From a virus: a DNA stretch of 33,129 nucleotides. Positions 13,948 to 23,256 of this stretch are shown here, one piece after another (position 1 is the stretch's first letter; the number at the start of each line of letters is the position of its first letter). The notes under the pieces are model-generated. The model was not told where the DNA came from and ran no database searches. It saw nothing but the letters and a program-made list of their open reading frames with translations. The stretch is from the IMG/VR virus record IMGVR_UViG_3300049207_000064, positions 1 through 33,129 of that record. One strand, 5' to 3'. A program made the translations under genes and the position numbers.

Positions 13948-14373
13948 ATGAGAGTTTTTTCCCTCACGGAGAATTCGAGGCGGGTGAACTTGGTGACGAG
14001 CCACAGCCGTGGCACAGCAGCCGCTGGTGCTGCCGGCACCATCACGCTGCAGAACCACCCGGATGTGACGGCTTCATTCCCGTCAGACAATCACGCCGGC
14101 ATCGTCGGTTCCGTGATCGTCGTTATCTCTGGCACTGGCGCCTTTCAGGCGAAGAACGTGGCGAGCTACGTTGCCGCGACACGTGTCGCCACTATGGCTG
14201 CCAACTGGCCCACCACACCCGATGCGACATCGGTGTACCTGATCATCCATCCGACGGCGGCCATGGAGTTGAACTTCAACAAGTCGCTGTTCAACGGCCT
14301 GAGTCCTGGCGGTATCGATCGACTGGCGAAGATTTTGGGCGAAGAGGCGCGAGAGTCGTCGCTGATGACCTGA
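13948..14373 (+). CDS. Hypothetical virion-cluster protein
   Basis: This is 141 residues starting at ATG 13948 after CGGAGG. It has a beta-rich central part (AGTITLQNHPDVTASFPSDN, VIVVISGTGAFQAKNVASYV) and a helical end. Function is unknown. It opens the tail-gene part of the operon after the terminator and could be a head-completion or structural protein. Confidence 0.6.
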   Translation: MRVFSLTENSRRVNLVTSHSRGTAAAGAAGTITLQNHPDVTASFPSDNHAGIVGSVIVVISGTGAFQAKNVASYVAATRVATMAANWPTTPDATSVYLIIHPTAAMELNFNKSLFNGLSPGGIDRLAKILGEEARESSLMT

Positions 14374-14380
14374 GGTTGCC

Positions 14381-14956
14381 GTGCCCATCGTCACGCCGAC
14401 CAAGATCAGCCTGATATCCGATGCGCTGGTGCTCCTCGGCGAGAAGCCGGCGTCGTCGCTGACGGAAGATCGCTACGGCATGACGGTGGGCTCGAATCTC
14501 TTCGAGGCCATCTATGAGAACGAGCTCACGTCGAACCGCTGGCGGTTCGCGATGACGAAGGCGCAGCTGTCGCAGTTGGTCTCGGTACCGCTCAACGAGT
14601 GGAAGCACGCCTATCAGTTGCCATCCGACATGCTGATGCCGATTGGTGTGTATCCGAAGGCGCAGTACGAGATCTACGCGGATCATCTCTACACAAACCG
14701 TTCGACGGTCGAACTCGACTATCTATTCAAGCCAGATGTGCCGGAGATCCCGCCGTACTTCGCGCAGCTGATGAGATACGCACTGGCGCGCGACATGATA
14801 AAGCCCATCACCGAGAGCGATACGGGCGTGTCGATCATGCAGCAGAAGTATTCGATGCAGCGTGACCGGGCGATGTTCGCAGATGCGCAAGGTCGTCCAA
14901 ACATCAGCATTCAGCACTCCCCGTTCACAGCGGGCCGTGATCACACATCGAGGTAG
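14381..14956 (+). CDS. Tail tubular protein A (T7 gp11-like adaptor)
   Basis: This is 191 residues from GTG 14381. The start PIVTPTKISLISDALVLLGE, followed by LFEAIYENELTSNRWRFAMT and YQLPSDMLMPIGVY, is the recognisable pattern of podovirus adaptor proteins that bind the portal and start the short tail. The length fits the family. It precedes tubular protein B with one small gene between. Confidence 0.85.
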   Translation: MPIVTPTKISLISDALVLLGEKPASSLTEDRYGMTVGSNLFEAIYENELTSNRWRFAMTKAQLSQLVSVPLNEWKHAYQLPSDMLMPIGVYPKAQYEIYADHLYTNRSTVELDYLFKPDVPEIPPYFAQLMRYALARDMIKPITESDTGVSIMQQKYSMQRDRAMFADAQGRPNISIQHSPFTAGRDHTSR

Positions 14957-14958
14957 AC

Positions 14959-15261
14959 ATGAGAAGCCTTTTCACAGCCACCGGTGTCGCAGCTGCTGTC
15001 GGCGAAGCCAGGAACCTGCGCGGCGCGCGCAACGCGACGCTCGTCATCAGCGGGCTCACCGTAGAAACCATCGCGGTTACGAGCCGAGTCGGGGCCGTGG
15101 TTGGCACCGGGCCGCCAGCTGTCGTTGCTGCAGGTACGTTCAGCGCCAGCGCTGCACTTACGAACGGCACGTTCGCCCTGCGTGATTTGGCAGTGGACGC
15201 ATTGATCTTCACCAAGAGCGCAGGAGCCGAGGCCGTAACGCTCACGTTGCTAGCCACCTGA
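14959..15261 (+). CDS. Small hypothetical tail-cluster protein
   Basis: This is 100 residues, ATG 14959 with AGGTAG upstream. It is Ala/Val/Thr-rich and beta-like (TLVISGLTVETIAVTSRVGA, VVAAGTFSASAALTNGTFAL), with no charged motif. It may be a minor virion protein. Not recognised. Confidence 0.55.
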   Translation: MRSLFTATGVAAAVGEARNLRGARNATLVISGLTVETIAVTSRVGAVVGTGPPAVVAAGTFSASAALTNGTFALRDLAVDALIFTKSAGAEAVTLTLLAT

Positions 15262-15267
15262 GGGCTG

Positions 15268-17763
15268 ATGCCCCGCGTCCACTACTTGCAGACGTCTTTC
15301 GTTGCCGGCGTGCTCGATCCACGCATGGCGGCTCGTACCGACGTGCGCCAGTACTACCAGGGGATGAGTCGTGGCGACAACGTCGTGCCGGTCCCGCTGG
15401 GTGGCTGCAAGCGGCGACCAGGCCAGAAGTATGTGGCGGCGCTCGGAACGCAGCAGACCGCTGTTCACACGAGTGCGACCGAGACCGCGCCGAATGGTGG
15501 CACGGCAGCGAATGCCTCAGATGACAGCTGGGACACAGCGGTTCTCACGACGGTCAATATCTCGACGACCAACCCATACGTCGTCGTGCACTACGATCTC
15601 GGCAGTGCGCTCACCGTGAACTTCGTGGATGTCGTCGGCCTCTCCATTACGGCCGGCAGTTCCGCTCTTGAGTTCGCCGCGCAGAGCTCGACAGACAACG
15701 TCGCCTGGACGACGCAGTTCCTCTTCACGACCGTTGACACCATTGATCGCAGCCGCCGCGTCAATATTGGCTCGGTGTCCGCCCGCTACTGGCGCGTCGC
15801 ACGCATTGGCGCCACAGACCTGTCTACCGCCAAGGCGCAATTGCGGGATTTTCTTTTGTGGACGAATGCTGCTGCGGTATCCGAGGTGCGCCTAAAGCCC
15901 TTCGCGATCAGCACCGATGATTCCTATGTGGTGTCGTTCACCGACCGCAGCATCGGAATCTACGAGACGGCTGGCGATACGTTTCTCATGAACGTGCCGA
16001 GCCCGTACGCGAATGCGCAAATCGATGAGGTTGACCACGCGCAGGCTGCCGAATCCATGATCCTCACTCACGAGGATGTAGCGCCGCGCCGGCTGCTTCG
16101 TGATGCGATTGCGGTCAATTGGGACATCGAGCAGGTCGAGTTCACGAACATCCCTGACTTTGACTTCAACGACGCGCTCTCGCCGGCCGTGACGAATGAC
16201 GTGCAGGACGTGACCTTCACGAACTTCGTGGAGGGCAATACCTTCGCGCTAGAGCTCGAGGGGGCGCGTACCGGCGTCATCGTCTATCAGGGCGTAGGCA
16301 CTGCTGCCGCTCAGGCCGCAACCGCAGCCAACATCGCGCGCGCTGTGCAGAAACTATACACGGTGGGGTTGAGTGGAGTTGCGTGTGCATTCACTGCCGG
16401 CACCACGTTCCGCATCACCTTCGGTGAGGACTCCGCCGACAACCACCAATTGATCTCCGGCACGCCACTCACCGCAGGTACCACTGCCGCCATTACGGCT
16501 GTGAAGATCGCCAATGGCGTATCACGCCGTGAGCCCGTGTGGAGTGCGACCCGAGGCTGGCCGCGCTCATGCACCTTCCACGAAGGACGCCTTTGGTTCG
16601 GCGGATCGCGCTCGTTGCCGTTGTCGCTCTTTGGTTCGGTCGTCAACGATTTCTTCAACTTCGATCTTGGTGCTGGACTCGATGATGACGCGATCTTCAT
16701 CACGCTTGCCACGGCACAGCTTAACAAGGTGGTCGCGCTGTTCTCCGGCCGCGACCTTCAGGTGTTCACTTCGGGCGGAGAATTCCGATTCCTCTCATCC
16801 CCGATCACGCCTGCTACCGCTGCACCGAAAAACCAGACGCAGTACGGGGCGGCGCCGATCAAGCCGGTGTCCACAGATGGTGCAACGGTATTCATCCAGA
16901 AGACCCGCAAGGTGTTGCGCGACTTCCTGTTTCGTTACGAGGAAGACGCTTACAGCTCGGTCCCGCTGTCCGCTCTCTCGGCGTTCCTGCTCTCCGATGT
17001 GCGCGACATGGCCGCTTGGCAGGGCGATACCTCAGACGATGCCAACCTCGTGATGCTGGTGAATGCGGACGGCACACTGGCCATGCATGTGACCTTGCGC
17101 TCACAAGAGATTGCGGCATGGTCGAAGTGGACGACTGCCGGGCTCTACAAGGCAGTGTGCTCGCCAGAGAGCGCCCGGTACTGCGCGGTGCAGCGAACCA
17201 TCAACGGCTCAGATGTGCTGTATCTCGAGCGGTTCGATGAGTCATATCGTCTGGACGCGGCCCTCAGGGTCACGTTCGCCTTGCCGGGCCAGAGCTCAAC
17301 AGGCGGGCTCGTTCATCTGAACGGCGAGCTATGCCGTGTCCGTGATGGGAATATCGTGCTGGACGATGCGACGCCGGCCGCTGGCAGCGTGAACCTCACT
17401 GGCGATGGGGCGGAGTATTTCGCCACAGATCTTGAAGTCGGACTTGATTGGCAGCCCGTGATTGTCACGATGCCGCTCAACAACGACTTCGGCAACGGCG
17501 ACAACTTCCTGCGCAAGAAGCGCGTCGTCAAAGCGCGCATCGATGTCTACGAGTCCTTGGGACTGCTCTACAACGACCGGATTCTTCCAGACGATTACTG
17601 GGATCTCGACAGCTACGACGAAGCACCGGACCCGTACACAGGCGTACATCCGCTTGAAGAGTCCAGCAACTATGTGGAAGGAGGGCTGGTACAGACCATC
17701 AGCCAGCGTGACCCACTGCCGTTTCACGTGCGCGCGATGGATATCTCCGTGGAGACCAGCTGA
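15268..17763 (+). CDS. Tail tubular protein B (gp12-like) with a discoidin-like insert
   Basis: This is 831 residues. The N-terminus MPRVHYLQTSFVAGVLDPRM with YYQGMSRGDNVVPVPLGGCK and RPGQKYVA is typical of the tail nozzle protein family. Residues about 80-200 look like an inserted F5/8 type C (discoidin) domain: SDDSWDTAVL, VVVHYDLGSALTVNFVDVVG, STDNVAWTT and RYWRVARI. Discoidin domains bind glycans in other systems. The body continues with FAISTDDSYVVSFTDRSIGI and the usual nozzle repeats, and the end has YDRILPDDYW-like YNDRILPDDYWDLDSYDEAP. It would form the tail tube tip and might contact surface sugars. Confidence 0.85.
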   Translation: MPRVHYLQTSFVAGVLDPRMAARTDVRQYYQGMSRGDNVVPVPLGGCKRRPGQKYVAALGTQQTAVHTSATETAPNGGTAANASDDSWDTAVLTTVNISTTNPYVVVHYDLGSALTVNFVDVVGLSITAGSSALEFAAQSSTDNVAWTTQFLFTTVDTIDRSRRVNIGSVSARYWRVARIGATDLSTAKAQLRDFLLWTNAAAVSEVRLKPFAISTDDSYVVSFTDRSIGIYETAGDTFLMNVPSPYANAQIDEVDHAQAAESMILTHEDVAPRRLLRDAIAVNWDIEQVEFTNIPDFDFNDALSPAVTNDVQDVTFTNFVEGNTFALELEGARTGVIVYQGVGTAAAQAATAANIARAVQKLYTVGLSGVACAFTAGTTFRITFGEDSADNHQLISGTPLTAGTTAAITAVKIANGVSRREPVWSATRGWPRSCTFHEGRLWFGGSRSLPLSLFGSVVNDFFNFDLGAGLDDDAIFITLATAQLNKVVALFSGRDLQVFTSGGEFRFLSSPITPATAAPKNQTQYGAAPIKPVSTDGATVFIQKTRKVLRDFLFRYEEDAYSSVPLSALSAFLLSDVRDMAAWQGDTSDDANLVMLVNADGTLAMHVTLRSQEIAAWSKWTTAGLYKAVCSPESARYCAVQRTINGSDVLYLERFDESYRLDAALRVTFALPGQSSTGGLVHLNGELCRVRDGNIVLDDATPAAGSVNLTGDGAEYFATDLEVGLDWQPVIVTMPLNNDFGNGDNFLRKKRVVKARIDVYESLGLLYNDRILPDDYWDLDSYDEAPDPYTGVHPLEESSNYVEGGLVQTISQRDPLPFHVRAMDISVETS

Positions 17764-18185
17764 TGGCACAGGCATTGCCCTTCATTTACTTGGGCGCCAC
17801 CGTGCTGTCTGGCGCGGCTGCTGTGTACAGCCAGAAACGCGCTGGCGCACTGCAAGCGATTGCCTACAAGGAGCAGGCGAAGGACGAGGAATTTTCGGCG
17901 CGCGATCGGGAGATCGAGAGGCGCCAGCGTCTCGTCCGTGCGTTGGCTTCACAGAACGCAGAGGCCGGCGCGTTGGGAATTGACAATACCGGTAGCCGTC
18001 GCGCCATGGTGCTCGATGACGTCAAGCGCGCACGCTTCGATGACCTGACAGACCGAGCCATGACAACCCGCAGGGCCGCATCGTTGAAGTCCGCAGGCCG
18101 CGAGGCGCGCAAACAATCGAACATCCAGGCCGGCATGACGCTGTTAGACACAGCGGGCAGCGCCGCCAACGCGTGGCCAGGCTGA
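17763..18185 (+). CDS. Internal virion (ejection) protein, small, gp14-like
   Basis: This is 140 residues beginning MAQALPFIYLGATVLSGAAA, a hydrophobic N-terminal segment, then a helical body with many Arg/Glu residues (EFSARDREIERRQRLVRALA) and an Ala-rich end. In T7-like phages a short protein of this type precedes two large ones and forms part of the DNA ejection channel. The start overlaps the previous stop by one base. Confidence 0.7.
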   Translation: MAQALPFIYLGATVLSGAAAVYSQKRAGALQAIAYKEQAKDEEFSARDREIERRQRLVRALASQNAEAGALGIDNTGSRRAMVLDDVKRARFDDLTDRAMTTRRAASLKSAGREARKQSNIQAGMTLLDTAGSAANAWPG

Positions 18186-20290
18186 TGGCATCGCGCTACG
18201 AAAGGTCCGTGGCCTACCAGCCGACTGGCGCGAACTTCGCGCGGGCGAACACAGCTGGAAAACTGGCCGATGCGCTGTCGGAGTTCTCAGGCCGTGCAGG
18301 GGAGATGGGCGCGCAACTGCAGAGCGCGCGCGGAACTGCGGCTGGTGCGCAATCAGAGGGCGTGCCTCAGCCCAAAAGCTCGGTGACGGCCTACGGCCGC
18401 GCTTTCAACAACGCCGCCACCGCCGCCTATAAAGCCCGCGCGCAGATCGACATCGAAGACACCTACGCGCGTCTTGAGCGGGAGAATCCGACAGATCCGA
18501 TGGCCTACGAGGCGAAGTCCGAGGGGTATCGAAAGGGCTTGCTGAAGCTGCAGCGCGACCCGGTGTTGCGTACCGAGATGGACATTCTGTCGGCCAGTCG
18601 TGCCTCTGAGGGACGCCGCCGCGTGGCCGATCAGGCGCTCGCCGTGGAACAAGACAGCCAACGCACCGACATCCTGAGCGGACTCGATTCGATGGTGCAG
18701 GCCGCGGCGCGCAAGGTGCCGATGGAAGGGCCGCTTGCCGATGAGGCGATGGCGGTACTTCAGACCAACATCAACGAATCCCTGCTCGCCGGCCAGGAAG
18801 CGGGGCTTTTCAGCGCCTCGCAGGTTCGGCAGTTACGCGACAAGTACGCAGAGACCGCGCAGCGCGGCTTCCAGAGCGGCCAGGTCAACACGCTCGCTTC
18901 CTCGATCATGGGCAAGTATCAGGCGGATGTCCGCGCCGGAGATCGTGCGCTTGCAGAGCTTGACGGGCTCGAGCTGGATGACGGAACAAAGATCGAGGTA
19001 CAGGAGGAGGTTCGCAAGCGCTTCGGTCTCATGCAGGACGAGCGCAAGCGTCAGTACGTCGAAGCCTCCTCCGCCCTGCACCGTGACATCGAGGATGGCG
19101 ACCCATCGCCGGATGCGGAGGGTGCGGCCATCGCTCTGTACCGCAAGGGAGTGTATTCGCCTGCCGAGTACACCTCGATCTTGGGGCGCATCGACACCGC
19201 GCGCGCGAAGCACGCCGAAGACGAAGCAACGATCACCAACATCGAAAACGCCTTCGTGAATGGCGTTCGCCTCGATCCCAAGAACGAGAAGGTAGTCAAA
19301 GCCGTGGACAAGTGGTTCGCCAAGGTGGCGACCGCCAACAACCTCGCGCCCGGTTCCGATGAGTGGACGAGCTACGCCGCGCAGATTGCTTCCCGTACCA
19401 ACATCCTGCCGCCACAAGCCATGAGCTGGGCACGCTCCTCGCTGCTGTCTGGCGAACCCGAACTCGCATCCTCAGCAGCCAATGCGATGACGCGTTGGTC
19501 GGATGCGGCGCCCACCGCCTATTCGTACTTCGACGACCCCAACATGAAGGCGTACGCCGATCAGGTGTCGTCGATGGTGCAGGCGGGGGCGTTACCTGAG
19601 ACAGCGGTGGAAGTCGCGCGCGCCAACACCTTCGACATCCCCGAGCAGCGCAAGAAATCACTGGGATCTGCTTACACCAAAGAGAAGTACGCAGAAAGCA
19701 ATGCGGGCGACCTGAAATCGAAGATGGACGGCGACGATGCGTTTGACCGTGCGCTTCTCGCAGGCTCTCCGACCCCGCCGCTTGGCATGCGAGACGAATA
19801 CGAGCGCTCGGTGCGCGCCTACTACGACCGCACCAACGGCGATATCAATAAGGCACGGGAGCTCGCGTGGAAAGACATTCGCGGGGTCTACGGCTATTCG
19901 GAGGTGAACGGTGAGCCTGAGGTAATGAAGTACGCGCCAGAACTCATATTTCCTGGCATCGATGTGAAGGTGATTCAGGCGGATCTAGCTGAGAGCGCGA
20001 AGGCTGCGGGCATCCAAACGCCCGTACGCCTGACACCAGCGCCCGCGACCGGCGACACCAATGGTGTGCTCTGGCAACTCACTACGACAGACGAGGATGG
20101 CTTCGAAGAGGTCGTTCTGGATGAGAAGAACCGACCTCGGGTTTACGCCATCCCGACGCAGACCGACGAGTACGTGCGGGCGCAGGAGGATGCGAAGAAG
20201 AAGGCCGTGGCGGATGCGCGCGCGGAGAGCGCGAAGCGCCGCAAGATTGCAGAAGAAATGGCGGAGCTGGGCTCGTTCCCTGGGTACTGA
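18185..20290 (+). CDS. Large internal virion (ejection) protein, gp15-like
   Basis: This is about 701 residues. The ATG at 18185 overlaps the previous stop (TGATG); a GTG at 18173 would add four residues. It begins MASRYERSVAYQPTGANFAR and is mostly alpha-helical with long charged stretches and no enzyme motif. Position between a small hydrophobic protein and a 980-residue protein is that of the second ejection protein in T7-like podoviruses. It would be packed in the head and injected with the DNA. Confidence 0.7.
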   Translation: MASRYERSVAYQPTGANFARANTAGKLADALSEFSGRAGEMGAQLQSARGTAAGAQSEGVPQPKSSVTAYGRAFNNAATAAYKARAQIDIEDTYARLERENPTDPMAYEAKSEGYRKGLLKLQRDPVLRTEMDILSASRASEGRRRVADQALAVEQDSQRTDILSGLDSMVQAAARKVPMEGPLADEAMAVLQTNINESLLAGQEAGLFSASQVRQLRDKYAETAQRGFQSGQVNTLASSIMGKYQADVRAGDRALAELDGLELDDGTKIEVQEEVRKRFGLMQDERKRQYVEASSALHRDIEDGDPSPDAEGAAIALYRKGVYSPAEYTSILGRIDTARAKHAEDEATITNIENAFVNGVRLDPKNEKVVKAVDKWFAKVATANNLAPGSDEWTSYAAQIASRTNILPPQAMSWARSSLLSGEPELASSAANAMTRWSDAAPTAYSYFDDPNMKAYADQVSSMVQAGALPETAVEVARANTFDIPEQRKKSLGSAYTKEKYAESNAGDLKSKMDGDDAFDRALLAGSPTPPLGMRDEYERSVRAYYDRTNGDINKARELAWKDIRGVYGYSEVNGEPEVMKYAPELIFPGIDVKVIQADLAESAKAAGIQTPVRLTPAPATGDTNGVLWQLTTTDEDGFEEVVLDEKNRPRVYAIPTQTDEYVRAQEDAKKKAVADARAESAKRRKIAEEMAELGSFPGY

Positions 20291-20291
20291 T

Positions 20292-23234
20292 ATGCCGCTC
20301 GTCCCATACGAAGCTTCCATCACTGCGCGCAAGCAGACATTGCCTGCGCAGCCGCAGCCGTTAGATCTGCAGCGCCAGGCTGACGAGGCGGCTGGCGATA
20401 AGAATTCGTTCATCGACTTGGCGGCATCCGCACTGCGCCAGAACAATGTGGTGTCTGGTATCCCGCGCCTCGCCGAAGGGTTCGATGATGTCTACGACCC
20501 CAATTACGACCCACTCACCGAGACCAACCTTGCGGGTTATGAGCCGTACGCGGAGCGCTTTATCAACAGCGGAAGCGTTCAGGAGAGCCAGCGCATCAAG
20601 GGGCGCATCCACGAGGAGCTCTCCGACCGCGAGGTGATTCGCCAAGCCGGAGCTGCTGGTATCGCAACCAGCATCGCATCTGGCGTCATCGATCCGGTGA
20701 CCGTTGCCAGCATGGCCTTGCCTGGTACTCAAGGGCCGCGTGCAATTCGCATCGGCAAGACAATCCTGTCGTCGATCGCGCTGGACTCAGCGCAGGAAGC
20801 GATCCTGCACGGTGAACAGTCGCTGCGCACTCTCGGGGAATCCGCCATCAATGTCGGCGCCGGAGCGTTGCTGACAGGCGCGCTTGGAACACTGGCGACG
20901 AGAGTTCCGAAGGATGAGTTCAACGCCCTCAAGGCGGACCTGAAGCGCGCGAGTGACGCCTCAGCACCACACTTGGGCGAAGTTGAGTCCACTGGCGGCG
21001 CTGCCCGCGTTGGCTTCGGCACCACGATGGAGGATGAGACGATTGCGAAGGGCGGGCAGGCGATTGCCAAGTCCATCGGCGCAATCAACCCCATCGCGCG
21101 TGTCATGACGTCGATGTCGAAGCGCGCCCGCATTCTCATGCAGGAAGTGGCTGATGTTCCGTTCCTGCTGAACAAGCACTTGAAGGGCGTGGCGACGCCA
21201 CGGTCAGCCGAAGGCGAGATCCTGGGTGAGCAGGGCGTGCGCTACCGGCTCATCAAGGAGACCGACGCAGCTTACGCTGCGCACAAAGCGGCTGGCGGGG
21301 CATTGAAACGCGGTGAGTTTGGAGAGGCTGTGGCCTCAGCACTGCGTCGCGGTGATGAGAGCGCGGTGCCAGAGATTGCACAGGTTGCGAAGTCGTACCG
21401 CAAATACTTCGATGATTCGTTGAAGCAGTTGAAGGCTGCTGGCCTGGTGGGCGAGGAGTCGGCGGTCAAGTTCGCAAAGAGCTATCTGCCGCGCCTCTAC
21501 GATCATTCGAAGATCCGGGTGAGTCGTGTCGAGTTGGAAGATGCGCTCAGGGACTGGTTCAGCCGTTCCGGCGAGGTAGACAAGGCCGAGGTGAATACTG
21601 CGGTCGCAGACGTCATCGACACCATCAACGGCAGTCTCCGAGATCACGCGCAGATCGAGCCCGGTTTCGTCGGCAAGGCCGGCAACCTCAAAGAGCGCAC
21701 GCTCAACGTCCCCGATGAAGTGCTCGAGCCGTGGCTCGTGAACGACGTCGAGAAGATCATGGAGAGCTACATCCGCTCCGTGACACCGCAGATCGTGATC
21801 AAGCGCAAGTTCGGCGATCTCGATATGCGCCAGCAGATGCAGGACGTACGCGACGAATATGTCGCCTTACGAGAGCGAGCCAAATCCAGCGAAGCCAAGG
21901 ACGCGATCACCAAAGAGATGGAGGCGACGCTTCGTGATGTACAGGCGGTACGCGACATCCTGCTGGGGAAGTTCGCAAAGCCCGCAGACCCCGATTCTCT
22001 GCTGGTCAAGACCGGTCGCGTGTTTCGCGCCTGGAACTACGTACGGCTCTTGGGCGGTCAGGTGCTGTCATCGCTACCGGATGCCGGCCGTATCGTGGCC
22101 AAGCATGGCTTGGTCAAGACAGGCGCCAAGATCGCCCGCCTGGTTACCGACTCGAACCTGCGCAATCTCACCAAGGCCGATGCACACCGCGTAGGCACCG
22201 CGCTCGACTACGTCCTAAATACGCGCGCAGACACGTTGGGTGAAGTCGGCGATGAACTGGCGTCGTCCAAGTTCGACCGCATCATGCGCCGCGAGTCCAA
22301 TCGGTTCAGCCGATTAACCGGCATGGCGTCGTGGAACAGTGCGTTGAAGACTCTTGCCGTAGGGCTCGAGCAGGATGCCATCGTGAGGGCGGCCAAGGGC
22401 GGAGCACTGACGAAGTTTCAGCGCGGGCAGTTGGCATCCCTTGGTATTGGCGAGCGGATGCTGAGTCGTATCGCCAAGCAGATCGACAGCCACGCCGAGG
22501 ACGCAGATGGTCTGTTCCGATCGAATGCCGAGAAGTGGACGGATCGCGAGGCGGCCACTGAGTTTGAAGGCGCGCTGCTGAAATCCGCAGATACGCTGGT
22601 CATGAACAAAGGCGCGGGCGACGTGCCTCTTTTCATGAACCGCGAGATCGGAAAGACGCTGTTGCAGTTCAAGAGTTTCGGCATGGCGTCCGTCAACCGG
22701 ATGCTGATCCCGATGGCGCAGGGGCTGTCACACGGCGATCTCGCCACTATGAACGGCGCCTGGATGATGCTGGCGCTGGGGGCGATGGCGAACGCCGCGC
22801 GTGATGTGGCCTCTGGTTACAAGCCAACCACAGATCCAGCCCGTATCGCCATCGAGGCATTCGACCGCGCCGGCTTCTCCGCCTATCTATCGGAACCGTT
22901 TGACATCGTCAGCGGCACATTTGGCGGCCCGAGGTTCGGACGATTCACATCGTCGGCCATCACGGAAACTGCGGCTGGCCCCACGTTCGGCACAGCCGAG
23001 GATATCCGCAGCACGCTGCAGGGGATGTTCACCGATAGTGGGAAGTTAGAGCCGGAGGTTAAGGCGTCCGATGTTTACCGATTCCGAAAGCTCATGCCGT
23101 ACCAGAATCTTTTTTATCTTCGCCGGCTGATCAACGCGCTGGAAGGCGAATTCAGTGAGGGAGTCGGCGCATCCGGCGCCGGAGTCAAGTCACTACCGGA
23201 GCGCGTCACCGAAACGAAGGAATTGCACCGATGA
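20292..23234 (+). CDS. Largest internal virion (ejection) protein, gp16-like position
   Basis: This is about 980 residues from ATG 20292. The first 120 residues contain SALRQNNVVSGIPRLAEGFD and YDPNYDPLTETNLAGYEPYA. Two hydrophobic stretches follow (around residues 125-145, with AAGIATSIASGVIDPVTVAS, and around 190-205), then a long helical body. No lysozyme or transglycosylase domain is recognised, unlike T7 gp16. It probably forms the ejection channel and crosses the inner membrane. The frame is open upstream to 20061, but that part lies in the previous gene. Confidence 0.7.
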   Translation: MPLVPYEASITARKQTLPAQPQPLDLQRQADEAAGDKNSFIDLAASALRQNNVVSGIPRLAEGFDDVYDPNYDPLTETNLAGYEPYAERFINSGSVQESQRIKGRIHEELSDREVIRQAGAAGIATSIASGVIDPVTVASMALPGTQGPRAIRIGKTILSSIALDSAQEAILHGEQSLRTLGESAINVGAGALLTGALGTLATRVPKDEFNALKADLKRASDASAPHLGEVESTGGAARVGFGTTMEDETIAKGGQAIAKSIGAINPIARVMTSMSKRARILMQEVADVPFLLNKHLKGVATPRSAEGEILGEQGVRYRLIKETDAAYAAHKAAGGALKRGEFGEAVASALRRGDESAVPEIAQVAKSYRKYFDDSLKQLKAAGLVGEESAVKFAKSYLPRLYDHSKIRVSRVELEDALRDWFSRSGEVDKAEVNTAVADVIDTINGSLRDHAQIEPGFVGKAGNLKERTLNVPDEVLEPWLVNDVEKIMESYIRSVTPQIVIKRKFGDLDMRQQMQDVRDEYVALRERAKSSEAKDAITKEMEATLRDVQAVRDILLGKFAKPADPDSLLVKTGRVFRAWNYVRLLGGQVLSSLPDAGRIVAKHGLVKTGAKIARLVTDSNLRNLTKADAHRVGTALDYVLNTRADTLGEVGDELASSKFDRIMRRESNRFSRLTGMASWNSALKTLAVGLEQDAIVRAAKGGALTKFQRGQLASLGIGERMLSRIAKQIDSHAEDADGLFRSNAEKWTDREAATEFEGALLKSADTLVMNKGAGDVPLFMNREIGKTLLQFKSFGMASVNRMLIPMAQGLSHGDLATMNGAWMMLALGAMANAARDVASGYKPTTDPARIAIEAFDRAGFSAYLSEPFDIVSGTFGGPRFGRFTSSAITETAAGPTFGTAEDIRSTLQGMFTDSGKLEPEVKASDVYRFRKLMPYQNLFYLRRLINALEGEFSEGVGASGAGVKSLPERVTETKELHR

Positions 23235-23256
23235 CCAGACAGGCCGGAGAGCATAC

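Noticed and set aside
20061-20291. Longer start for the 980-residue ejection protein
   Set aside because: The added part lies within the previous gene and is an Arg/Ser-rich shadow; ATG 20292 directly follows that gene.
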